Source: an uncultured Saprospiraceae bacterium (GTDB lineage: Bacteria > Bacteroidota > Bacteroidia > Chitinophagales > Saprospiraceae). From it: a stretch of 49,224 nt of DNA. Of this stretch, positions 1-6,499 are shown one piece after another. The translations under genes and the position numbers were made by a program. The notes under the pieces are model-generated. The model worked only from the letters and a program-made list of their open reading frames with translations, was not told where the DNA came from and searched no databases. The stretch covers positions 1 to 49,224 of the forward strand of contig CALFBH010000051.1 in NCBI GenBank assembly GCA_937951615.1. The letters are read 5' to 3'. How positions within the stretch are numbered: the stretch's first letter is position 1; each line of letters opens with the position of its first letter.

Positions 1-407
1 TTTTTTGAATATCGAATAACGAATATTGAACACCGAATTTCGAAGTATTTTGCCATCCAATTCACTTCAGTATTCCAGTTTTACTTGACATTTCTTCCTT
101 TCTAAATGTTCATCATTCATCTTAACTACTTCGATATTCGATATTCATCTGTATGGTTGAGCCTAGTATACTATTTTCTAATTGTCTATTCCCTTTAGGA
201 GAACTAAGAGTTGAGTGGTTGATCGAGCAAAGTAAGGTACTTTATAACAGGACTGATTACATAGATTTAAAAACGATGAGAATATCTTGTTAAGCATCAA
301 GTGCATGCCCACGCGCCTCTAGCTCCTAAGATATTTTAATCGTCATTGATACTGTAACTGCTACTGACACTGATATTACCACTCCTATTTCGTAATTTTG
401 CTAACCT
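1..407. other. gene-free left edge with inverted repeat words
   Basis: No convincing coding frame lies here. The first 45 bases are variations of the word GAATATCGAA, and bases 128-148 carry the opposite orientation (CTTCGATATTCGATATTC), so the two could pair across about 85 bases. A TTCATCATTCATC-type word lies at about 110-122. The last 15 bases hold the promoter of the next gene. The same words recur at 19628-19640 and 32495-32535. Confidence 0.6.
393..400 (+). promoter_or_regulatory. -7 promoter element TAATTTTG
   Basis: TAATTTTG matches the Bacteroidota -7 consensus TAnnTTTG exactly. It ends only 7 bases before the ATG at 408, so the transcript is predicted to start at or within a few bases of the start codon, giving a leaderless or nearly leaderless mRNA. 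Confidence 0.6.
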
Positions 408-845
408 ATGAACGATTCAAGTAGTTTTTCACAAAAAATGTCCCAGATGGTTGTGTGGGGCGATATGGACTCCTTCAAGCATGTTAATAATGTCATGTAC
501 TTTCGTTATATGGAGTCTGCCCGTGTAGAGTATTTTAGTAAAATTGGTTACACGCGTGGTGAAATTGGTGATACAGGTAAGGATGTAGGTCCAATATTAG
601 CGGAAGCTAATTGTAAATTCATCAAAGCACTTGAATATCCTGATACGGTGGAGGTGTGTACGCGGGTTTCCCGTATTGGGCGAACAAGTGTCATCATGGA
701 GCAGGCTATTATAAGTCCGAAAATAGGCTTGGCTGCTACCGGTACGGCTGTGGTGGTTTGTTATGATTATGGAAAAGAAGAAAAAGTCCCAGTTCCCGAA
801 AATATTCGACAGGCGATTGAGCACTTGGAGGGGAAGAAGTTTTGA
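408..845 (+). CDS. acyl-CoA thioesterase, 4HBT hotdog family
   Basis: A 145-residue single-domain protein of the YbgC/4-hydroxybenzoyl-CoA thioesterase family, which hydrolyses acyl-CoA thioesters in the cytoplasm. The N-terminal motif GDMDSFKHVNNVMYFRYME (about residues 18-36) is the family signature: the second Asp (about residue 21) is the expected catalytic acid, and HVNN..Y packs on the long hotdog helix. Length and the C-terminal strand pattern are normal. Start 408 is chosen because the next Met (residue 11) leaves less room before the motif and because a good -7 element lies just upstream. The gene stands alone and converges on dinB, with an inverted repeat between. The acyl substrate cannot be told from sequence. 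Confidence 0.88.
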   Translation: MNDSSSFSQKMSQMVVWGDMDSFKHVNNVMYFRYMESARVEYFSKIGYTRGEIGDTGKDVGPILAEANCKFIKALEYPDTVEVCTRVSRIGRTSVIMEQAIISPKIGLAATGTAVVVCYDYGKEEKVPVPENIRQAIEHLEGKKF

Positions 846-848
846 ATT

Positions 849-969
849 GTCCATAGTCGATGGTCGATAGACGATGGTCGATAGTTGTTTTAAAAAAACA
901 ATTCCATTTTGCTTTGCAAAATGTATCATCTGTATTTTTCCATCGACCATGGACTATCGACCATCGACC
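849..969. repeat. inverted TCGATGGTCGATAG word repeat between convergent genes
   Basis: The left arm (849-884) is built from the words CCATAGTCGATGG and TCGATAG. The right arm (940-969) carries the reverse complements (CATCGACCATGGACTATCG). A small perfect hairpin, CATTTTGC-TTT-GCAAAATG, sits between them at 905-923. The left arm begins 3 bases after the thioesterase stop and the right arm ends 7 bases before the dinB stop, so the unit fills the whole gap and could act as a two-way terminator. The same word family recurs at 5305-5333 and 23325-23392. Confidence 0.75.
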
Positions 970-975
970 TCCCCA

Positions 976-2061
976 TCATTCCCAATCAAAACGAAGTTGC
1001 TGCCCTGCTAAGTCTTCCTGCTCCTTTTCCAGATTACTGGCAGTCAGTCCGATGAGGCGTATCTTGTCGAAGGCGGTTTGGTTTTCGCGCAGCAGTCGCA
1101 GTGCCAATTGACTGATTTCTTGCTTGTCTTTTATATAATAATCTTTTGATTTACTTCTGGTGAGGGTTTGGAAATTACTGGTTTTCAGTTTGAGGGTCAA
1201 TGTCCGTCCATAATTGTCCGCTTTGTCTAATCGTTCGCAAAATTTATCTATAATATCTAGTAAAACAGGTTTGATTTCGTCTAGGGTGCTGAGGTCTTTA
1301 TTGAGTGTTCGTTCTACGCCCAATGATTTCCTGACTCGGCTAGGATTGACTGGACGATTGTCGATGCCCCGAACGATATTATAATAAAAAACGCCCATTT
1401 TACCGAAACGCCTCGCCAGTTCCAGTTGGCTTACTTTCTTGAGGTCAGCTCCAGTGTAGATGTCCATTTTTTCCATTTTAGCAGCCGTTACTTTCCCAAC
1501 GCCGAAGAAGTCTTTTACGGGCAATTTTTCTAAAAATGCCTCTGCATCCTTTGGTCGGATGATAGTCAGTCCATTGGGTTTTTTGAATCCTGAAGCGACT
1601 TTTGCCAGAAATTTACAATAAGAAACACCAGCCGAGCAGGTCAGTTGGGTTTCTTCCTCCACCTGTTTCATAATGGCTTTGGCAACATCCATTCCGTAAG
1701 GAATATTCTTTTTATTTACCGTAACATCCAAGAAAGCTTCATCCAGTGAGAGGGGTTCAATCAGGTCGGTATAATCCGCAAAAATAGCCCTGACCTGCCG
1801 GGAGACTTCCTGATAGACATCAAATCTTGGCGGGACAAAAATAAGTTGAGGGCAAAGTTGCTTCGCTCTATAGCCTGGCATAGCAGAGCGAACCCCAAAT
1901 TGTCGTGCTTCATAGCTAGCTGTTGTGGTCACGCCACGCTTGCCTCCACCACCTACTGCAATGGGTTTGCCACGCAATGCCGGATTATCTCTTTGCTCCA
2001 CCGAAGCATAAAAGGCATCCATATCAATGTGAACAATTTTTCTCGTGGCAGCAGGATCCAT
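976..2061 (-). CDS. dinB: DNA polymerase IV (Y-family, translesion)
   Basis: A 361-residue Y-family polymerase that copies past damaged template bases. The palm motifs are present: HIDMDAFYASVEQ at residues 11-23 with metal-binding Asp13, and PLSLDEAFLDV at 103-113 with Asp107 and Glu108. The helix-hairpin-helix segment (FFGVGKVTAAKMEKMDI) and little-finger region follow, with a short tail ending LRFDWE. The frame is open up to an ATG at 2115, but the start at 2061 is preferred because it places HIDMDAFYASVEQ at the family's usual distance from the N terminus and avoids overlap with the small gene ending at 2085. No clear clamp-binding motif is seen beyond the QLRFDW tail, which resembles one. 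No SOS-type operator is recognised. Confidence 0.95.
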   Translation of the reverse strand: MDPAATRKIVHIDMDAFYASVEQRDNPALRGKPIAVGGGGKRGVTTTASYEARQFGVRSAMPGYRAKQLCPQLIFVPPRFDVYQEVSRQVRAIFADYTDLIEPLSLDEAFLDVTVNKKNIPYGMDVAKAIMKQVEEETQLTCSAGVSYCKFLAKVASGFKKPNGLTIIRPKDAEAFLEKLPVKDFFGVGKVTAAKMEKMDIYTGADLKKVSQLELARRFGKMGVFYYNIVRGIDNRPVNPSRVRKSLGVERTLNKDLSTLDEIKPVLLDIIDKFCERLDKADNYGRTLTLKLKTSNFQTLTRSKSKDYYIKDKQEISQLALRLLRENQTAFDKIRLIGLTASNLEKEQEDLAGQQLRFDWE

Positions 2062-2084
2062 GATACAATGATAAACAATCCTGC

Positions 2085-2315
2085 TCACATTTTCACAAAC
2101 CGCCTGACTGTCCACTCCTTTCCTACTTGTACAGACATAAAATATACCCCCGCAGAAAACTCCGACATATCAAGAATATACCCGACACTTAGTGTTCCTG
2201 CCAATACCAGTTTTCCATCTGCATGGAATATTGTATAGTCTCCTTGCTCGATATTTTGTGCTGATATTGTAGCACAACAAAAAAGACAGAGTATAAGGAA
2301 GTAGATTCTTTGCAT
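2085..2315 (-). CDS. mini secreted protein: signal peptide plus truncated T9SS type A tail
   Basis: A 76-residue protein. Residues 1-20 (MQRIYFLILCLFCCATISAQ) form a typical signal peptide. The remainder resembles only the last two thirds of a T9SS type A sorting domain: a YTIFHADGKLVLAG strand pair, then DMSEFSAGVYFMSVQ and the basic end RRFVKM. The usual VYPNP opening of that domain is missing, and no cargo domain separates the signal from the tail. It ends 23 bases before the dinB start on the same strand. It may be the remnant of a larger secreted protein that lost its middle by deletion, or a genuine minimal T9SS substrate. The signal peptide and tail are clear; function is unknown. Confidence 0.65.
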   Translation of the reverse strand: MQRIYFLILCLFCCATISAQNIEQGDYTIFHADGKLVLAGTLSVGYILDMSEFSAGVYFMSVQVGKEWTVRRFVKM

Positions 2316-2430
2316 AATATTATTTTAAAATATAAAAAGCCGTTCGACACCATAGAACGTAATATGCTAAGATTAGGTTGCTTGTATAAGAAAAATTAAT
2401 ATTCAGGTAAAGTGCAAATTTGGAATAGTC

Positions 2431-2467
2431 AAAAAAAGAGCTTTCCAAAATATGGAAAACTCTTTTC
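2431..2467 (-). terminator. intrinsic terminator after the OsmC gene
   Basis: Read leftward, the stem AAAAGAG-TTTTCCA pairs across a short AT loop with TGGAAAG-CTCTTTT, with one internal mismatch, and runs into seven T residues. It lies 25 bases beyond the stop of the OsmC-family gene and would end the thioredoxin-OsmC transcript. Confidence 0.8.
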
Positions 2468-2491
2468 TACGGGTAAACTCGATTTATGTAA

Positions 2492-2902
2492 CTAACTCAA
2501 AGTTGTAGCATGTTCAATATCCCATTCTCCGTTTATCATTCTGTGGACATAACAGGCGTCTGCCTGCTTGAGCAATTCCGCTTTTTGCTCCTCTGTAAGG
2601 TCGCCTTCTATTTTCAAGGCAACCGCGACATGCGTGGATAGTTTGCCGCCCTTGCCTCGCTTCACGTTCATTTCCAATTCACCATCTACATCGCGAATGT
2701 CCCAGTTGTTTTTTCTGGCGATATATCGAACAGTGGCGACTTTGCACATAGCCAGACTGGACAGGATGAAATCTTCTGGTGAAAAACCCAAGTCTGTTCC
2801 TTTGCTCGTTAAGGGTTCATCTCCAAGCAGTGAATGTCTTCCGTTACTAATGAAAGATTGATAACCCGTTGGAATGTTTTTGATATTTATTTTCTTTCCC
2901 AT
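2492..2902 (-). CDS. OsmC/Ohr family protein
   Basis: A 136-residue OsmC-fold protein. Members act in the cytoplasm as thiol peroxidases that reduce organic hydroperoxides using two cysteines. Cys53, in the helix SSLAMCKVATVRYIA, and Cys117, in QADACYVHRM, occupy the family's two redox positions. The Glu/Arg that often complete the Ohr site are not obvious, so it belongs with the broader YhfA/OsmC-like group rather than true Ohr. The gene follows thioredoxin by 34 bases on the same strand, and a strong terminator closes the pair. Thioredoxin could plausibly re-reduce this protein, but that is inference. Confidence 0.88.
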   Translation of the reverse strand: MGKKINIKNIPTGYQSFISNGRHSLLGDEPLTSKGTDLGFSPEDFILSSLAMCKVATVRYIARKNNWDIRDVDGELEMNVKRGKGGKLSTHVAVALKIEGDLTEEQKAELLKQADACYVHRMINGEWDIEHATTLS

Positions 2903-2936
2903 TTTAAAATACTTTTATTGTAATTACTACTCTTTT

Positions 2937-3257
2937 CTAATTGCTCAATAGATTATTGATGCTCTTTGATATGGCAGATTTGCTCTGCAAACCATTTTGC
3001 TGACCCACCAGTTTTCCATTTTGAAAATAAAATAATGCTGGAATGCTTCTTACACCAAACTGTTGGGAAAGCTCAGGATTTTTATCCACATCAATTTTTG
3101 AAATGACTGCTTTTCCATCAAAATCTGTGGCAAGGCTTTCAAGTGTTGGATGCAATGCTTGACATGGTCCACACCAGTCTGCGAAAAAATCTACTAATAC
3201 TACGTCATTATTATTAATCGTAGATTGAAAATTTGAATTGTTTAGTTGCTGTATCAT
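2937..3257 (-). CDS. trxA: thioredoxin
   Basis: A 106-residue classical thioredoxin that reduces protein disulfides in the cytoplasm. The active site ADWCGPCQ has Cys29 and Cys32, and the conserved cis-proline is Pro73 in VRSIPALFYF. There is no signal peptide or extra domain. It is first of a two-gene unit with the OsmC-like gene. The -7-like CATCTTTG (3322-3329, leftward) is one base off the Bacteroidota consensus and would give a leader of about 60 bases. An AraC-type regulator lies upstream on the same strand beyond a 380-base gap. The genome may hold other thioredoxins, so the symbol is functional rather than positional. Confidence 0.92.
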   Translation of the reverse strand: MIQQLNNSNFQSTINNNDVVLVDFFADWCGPCQALHPTLESLATDFDGKAVISKIDVDKNPELSQQFGVRSIPALFYFQNGKLVGQQNGLQSKSAISKSINNLLSN

Positions 3258-3436
3258 GATTGTATTGTTTTGTTACTAAATAATTAGAGACCAATTTTTT
3301 CTTGTTCCCTTAATTGACAATGCAAAGATGAGCTAATAAAGCAGGTAGGTGATAGGCAGGAATTCCCGAAGAGTAGGTAATTTTTCCCGTTTAGGAATAA
3401 ATGAATGAGAAAATGAATGAATGAGAGATGTTATTT

Positions 3437-3643
3437 ACTACTTAGTGGTCAATCAAGTTAATATTGTCGGGTGATTAGGATGGTTGCATTGTTGAAATTG
3501 CTTCATTGCTATTGTTTTTTGCTACGCAAAAAATCACGATAACAATTTAACAATCATAGCAATAGAACAATTTGCACCAAAACCTGGCTCAAAAGATATA
3601 AAATTTAATTTACCCGACATTATTAACTGGAAGAACTACTTAG
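3437..3643. mobile_element. candidate small inverted-repeat element
   Basis: This explains most of the 382-base gap at 3258-3639. GTTAATATTGTCGGGT (3457-3472) is matched by ACCCGACATTATTAAC (3612-3627), 15 of 16 bases in inverted orientation. ACTACTTAG is repeated directly outside both (3437-3445 and 3635-3643), like a 9-bp target duplication, though the inverted repeats start about 8-11 bases inside it. The interior carries a perfect hairpin TTTTTTGC-TAC-GCAAAAAA (3515-3533) and CAAT-rich words in both orientations. There is no transposase. The right copy of the direct repeat overlaps the stop codon of the AraC gene. A mobile origin is inferred. Confidence 0.45.
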
Positions 3644-4494
3644 GGTTTTCCTTTAAATTCAGTGGGAGAAATGCCTTCTATTTTTTTGAAAAAGCGCCCA
3701 AAAGTCTGCAAATCTTCAAAGCCAATCTCGTAGGCGATTTCTTTGATACTCTTGTTTGTAAAACGCAAAAGTCTTCTGGCTTCTAGCATTTTTCGTTCTT
3801 GAATATATTGTAAAGGCGATTTATCAGCCAGTTTTGAGAATAAATTGGACAGTGTTTTAGGGGATTTATTTAGCATGGCTGCATATTCGGCAACTGTGTG
3901 TGTGGTTCGAAAATTCTGTTCGACTAAAAAATTATATTCCCGAACAATATCAATTTTCTGACTGCCTAGTGAGCTGTAGTTCTTCTGTGATTTAAATATT
4001 CGGGTACATAAAATGATAAAACGTTTGAGCATAGACTGCAACATTTCTAGTTGCAATTCATCATTGGATTGAAGTTCTATTTCAAACATTTTCCAGATGG
4101 TTTGAAATTTTTCTAACTCGTCCGTAGGAATTTGGAACATTGGAATTTGAGAAGCTCCGAAAAACAAAATCCCTTTGCAGCCTACTTCGCTATCATGGTC
4201 TAATACACAATAAAAAGGTCGATTAAAGCGCATCATTTTTGCATTGCATACATCTGCAATATCAACTTTGTGAAATTCGGTCAGACAAATAATCTGATTA
4301 GCGGCTGTTTTATATTCAATATTATCAATCGTAATCGTTTGTCCATCGTTTTCCAACCAGATAAAAGTAAGCGGACTCTCCAACACCTCTTTCTGCTCGT
4401 AACAATCCGTACAATGAATATTCTTTAATTGTAAGTACTCATTCGTCTTTCCTTTAAATATCATGTCCACTTTATTCTTTTGTCCAAAATTCAA
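3640..4494 (-). CDS. AraC-family transcriptional regulator
   Basis: A 284-residue DNA-binding regulator. The C-terminal 95 residues hold the two AraC helix-turn-helix motifs: TVAEYAAMLNKSPKTLSNLF for the first and KSIKEIAYEIGFEDLQTFGR for the second, ending in the family's FKKIEGISPTEF. The N-terminal 190 residues resemble a cupin-like sensor domain, with no recognisable ligand. It has its own promoter (TACCTTTG at 4554-4561), back to back with that of the rightward gene at 4732. The thioredoxin-OsmC pair downstream on the same strand is a plausible target, as is the divergent 4732 operon. Neither is shown by sequence. Confidence 0.9.
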   Translation of the reverse strand: MNFGQKNKVDMIFKGKTNEYLQLKNIHCTDCYEQKEVLESPLTFIWLENDGQTITIDNIEYKTAANQIICLTEFHKVDIADVCNAKMMRFNRPFYCVLDHDSEVGCKGILFFGASQIPMFQIPTDELEKFQTIWKMFEIELQSNDELQLEMLQSMLKRFIILCTRIFKSQKNYSSLGSQKIDIVREYNFLVEQNFRTTHTVAEYAAMLNKSPKTLSNLFSKLADKSPLQYIQERKMLEARRLLRFTNKSIKEIAYEIGFEDLQTFGRFFKKIEGISPTEFKGKP

Positions 4495-4553
4495 TCAAAA
4501 AAGGTTTTAGTTGTATTCCGTTTTCCAGTCTGAAATTATTATTAAGCCGTATT

Positions 4554-4561
4554 CAAAGGTA
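4554..4561 (-). promoter_or_regulatory. -7 promoter element TACCTTTG for the AraC gene
   Basis: Read leftward this is TACCTTTG, an exact TAnnTTTG match, 60 bases upstream of the AraC start codon. It is divergent from the rightward element at 4622-4629, so one regulator bound between the two could control both. Confidence 0.6.
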
Positions 4562-4621
4562 ATAAATTTGAGTAAATCTTACATCTACATAATTCAGAAT
4601 TGGTACTAAAGCACAAAATAG

Positions 4622-4629
4622 TATATTTG
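4622..4629 (+). promoter_or_regulatory. -7 promoter element TATATTTG for the 4732 operon
   Basis: An exact TAnnTTTG match with a TTGG about 20 bases upstream as a possible -33 element. It predicts a leader of about 95 bases before the ATG at 4732. Confidence 0.6.
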
Positions 4630-4731
4630 TAAGCCAGATGCTGAAAGATGTACGACATAGCAATATTTTCATTCCTCATGCCCTGATGATTCAGCGGCAT
4701 TGGAGAAACATTCTAGATAAAAAATAACAAT

Positions 4732-5142
4732 ATGAAAAACTCAAAGGATATTCCCACCTTATTGGAAATCAAAGCGATGGTCAGGCAGGAGACAAGTGGC
4801 AGTAAAATTATGCCTCGCTTTTATGATTTCATGGAAAATAATGATAAATACATGTTTAATTTGGACACCTGTAAAGATGATACGATACAACGCATGGTCG
4901 CTAAAGTGACAAAAAAAGGACTAGGTATAGATGGTGACTGGGCTAAATTTGAAAGAGCTATCTTCTTAGAAAATCGTGCAGACCACTTCTTTCACGGACA
5001 ATTTGTTATGGCATCCCATTTGGTCAGTTTCTTTTATTTTGACGATATAAAAATCGGCTGTATGGCAATGGCACCGCAACGGGGAGGACAGGTAATCTAT
5101 ATGAGATTTGACGGTAATGTTTTTAGAGACCAACTCAATTAA
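4732..5142 (+). CDS. conserved-looking hypothetical protein, 136 aa
   Basis: Not recognised. It is a soluble 136-residue protein with no signal peptide or membrane segment. The N-terminal third is helical and charged (IPTLLEIKAMVRQE). The C-terminal half looks beta-rich with hydrophobic strands (HLVSFFYFDDIKIGCMAMA, then GGQVIYMRFDG). Its length, a matched promoter and tight spacing (7 bases) to the DUF5522 gene argue that it is a real gene. The divergent AraC regulator makes joint regulation possible. Confidence 0.75.
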   Translation: MKNSKDIPTLLEIKAMVRQETSGSKIMPRFYDFMENNDKYMFNLDTCKDDTIQRMVAKVTKKGLGIDGDWAKFERAIFLENRADHFFHGQFVMASHLVSFFYFDDIKIGCMAMAPQRGGQVIYMRFDGNVFRDQLN

Positions 5143-5149
5143 AGGAATA

Positions 5150-5326
5150 ATGAATTCAAAGCCATTGAAAAAAGGAGAAGATTATTATATCAATGAAGCG
5201 GGTTTCTATGTTTTCACTGCAAAATACCTACTTGAGCGAGGGTATTGCTGTGGCAATGGCTGTAAACATTGTCCTTATGAAGGAGAAGAAAAAGTATTAA
5301 AGAAGTCGATAGACGATTGTCCATAG
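5150..5326 (+). CDS. DUF5522 family small cysteine-motif protein
   Basis: A 58-residue protein recognised from the DUF5522 pattern: GEDYYINEAGFYVFTAKYLL followed by ERGYCCGNGCKHCPY, with Cys33, Cys34, Cys38 and Cys41 forming a likely metal site. The start at 5150 (AAAGGA 5-10 bases upstream) is chosen over an in-frame ATG at 5108 inside the preceding gene, because the family begins close to the KxGxDYY segment. The last residues (SIDDCP) and the stop codon are encoded by an intergenic repeat word of the TCGATAG family, so the natural C terminus has probably been replaced or extended by repeat sequence. Function of the family is unknown to me. Confidence 0.82.
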   Translation: MNSKPLKKGEDYYINEAGFYVFTAKYLLERGYCCGNGCKHCPYEGEEKVLKKSIDDCP

Positions 5327-5333
5327 TCGATGG
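5305..5333. repeat. TCGATAG/CCATAGTCGATGG word repeat
   Basis: A single-arm copy of the family seen at 849-969 and 23325-23392. It overlaps the 3' end of the DUF5522 gene, whose TAG stop (5324-5326) lies inside the word CCATAGTCGATGG. It sits between convergent genes. Confidence 0.7.
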
Positions 5334-5360
5334 CTGCATTATGAGTTTGCTGAACACCAA

Positions 5361-6305
5361 CTAAAACCGCTTCAAATCTCCCCGCTTAAACGTCCATTCC
5401 GGCGTCTGCAAAACATCACCAAAATCAGTGGAATACCAGGGACTTAGGCGGGCATCATTTGGATTGACCAATATGTGCATATCCTGTGCAGGCATATAAC
5501 TTTGTGCCAACATAAACAATTGTTCCCCAGTCTTTTCATGTATAGCCATGTCGACAATAATCACAGCATGACCAGGAAAACCGCCTTGTATAAAAACATC
5601 GCCGAGCTGCATATCCTTTAGCTCGATTTGCTCCATTTCCTTCGACAATGAATGTGTGCCAGCATAACTGAATATCGACGTCATGTAACGTTTGAAATTT
5701 TTATACGAATTATCGCACTGAGTCTTGCGATCAGTGAAGGTAGAATTATTGGACGAGTTGATGACTGGTTTGCGTCCATATCGCCAATCATCAAAACTGA
5801 CTAATGCGCCATTGGTATAATTGAAATGAATGTCTTTATAAGCTTTCAGTCCATAATGATATTCCGCTTTCAGTCGCATGACGGCATCGGCGCATTGTTG
5901 GAGGTCGCGCTTACCTGTATCTATGTCTATGACGCTGTGTTGAACTCGTTGATTTGGTTTTTTACTGCCATTATAATAATACACTGCTGTGCCGTCTGGC
6001 TTGAGTGGAAGGTGGCGCAGCCAGTTGGCAAAACTTTCTTTACGGACTGGAGTTCTTTTATAATTTGAAGGTGTAGCAATACGATTTAGCAAAGCATCTT
6101 TAGGCTCAAAATTATCGAGCCAGGTGTAGCTGAAGTCTCTGCTTTTATCTATGATGACAGGTGATTGTTGTTTTACTGGCGGCGTTTTTTCTTCCTGTTG
6201 TACAATAGACATAGTACTGCCCGATGTAGTTGGGACATCGCAGGCACTAAAGCCAGTCAGTAGCAGAACAATCAGTAGAACGAATTTATAATTGATGGAG
6301 AACAT
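5361..6305 (-). CDS. DUF4846 lipoprotein
   Basis: A 314-residue protein with a lipoprotein signal: a hydrophobic stretch, then LTGFSACD, with Cys22 as the lipidated residue. The mature part matches the DUF4846 family of Bacteroidota. It has an FANWLRHLPLKPDGT segment, a QCADAVMRLKAEYHY helix, FNYTNGALVSFDDWRYGRKP, and a C-terminal GGFPGHAVIIVDMA...MLAQSYMPAQDMHIL block with conserved His and Gln. The conserved Cys-, Gly- and His-containing blocks give it a papain/NlpC-like look, but no catalytic triad can be assigned with confidence. It is monocistronic and converges on DUF5522. An imperfect inverted repeat lies 40-105 bases upstream. Confidence 0.85.
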   Translation of the reverse strand: MFSINYKFVLLIVLLLTGFSACDVPTTSGSTMSIVQQEEKTPPVKQQSPVIIDKSRDFSYTWLDNFEPKDALLNRIATPSNYKRTPVRKESFANWLRHLPLKPDGTAVYYYNGSKKPNQRVQHSVIDIDTGKRDLQQCADAVMRLKAEYHYGLKAYKDIHFNYTNGALVSFDDWRYGRKPVINSSNNSTFTDRKTQCDNSYKNFKRYMTSIFSYAGTHSLSKEMEQIELKDMQLGDVFIQGGFPGHAVIIVDMAIHEKTGEQLFMLAQSYMPAQDMHILVNPNDARLSPWYSTDFGDVLQTPEWTFKRGDLKRF

Positions 6306-6342
6306 GTTGTTTAAATTACGTCGACATTAGAATTGATAGTAT

Positions 6343-6409
6343 AACTGGATTTAAGGCTATTTTGTTACACCATACTAAAAGTAATTACGCTGAATTAGCC
6401 TTTCCAGTT
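6343..6409. repeat. imperfect inverted repeat upstream of the DUF4846 gene
   Basis: AACTGGA-TTT-AAGGCTA (6343-6359) pairs with TAGCCTTTCCAGTT (6396-6409), leaving a 3-base bulge and a 36-base loop. It sits in the gap between the exchanger stop and the lipoprotein start and may be a terminator-like structure or operator. Evidence is weak. Confidence 0.35.
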
Positions 6410-6499
6410 AATCTTGATGGTACTTTGACTAGTTGCCCTATTGTCAATATTTTTTTGAATTTGAATTTGACGTTTGGATTTGTATTTTCACTTCGTTAT

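Noticed and set aside
860-1111. Rightward frame over the TCGATGG repeat and dinB 3' end
   Set aside because: It starts in the repeat and continues antisense to dinB; no family resemblance.
5108-5149. Longer N terminus for the DUF5522 protein
   Set aside because: It overlaps the previous gene out of frame by 35 bases, and the family starts close to the second ATG, which has AAAGGA upstream.
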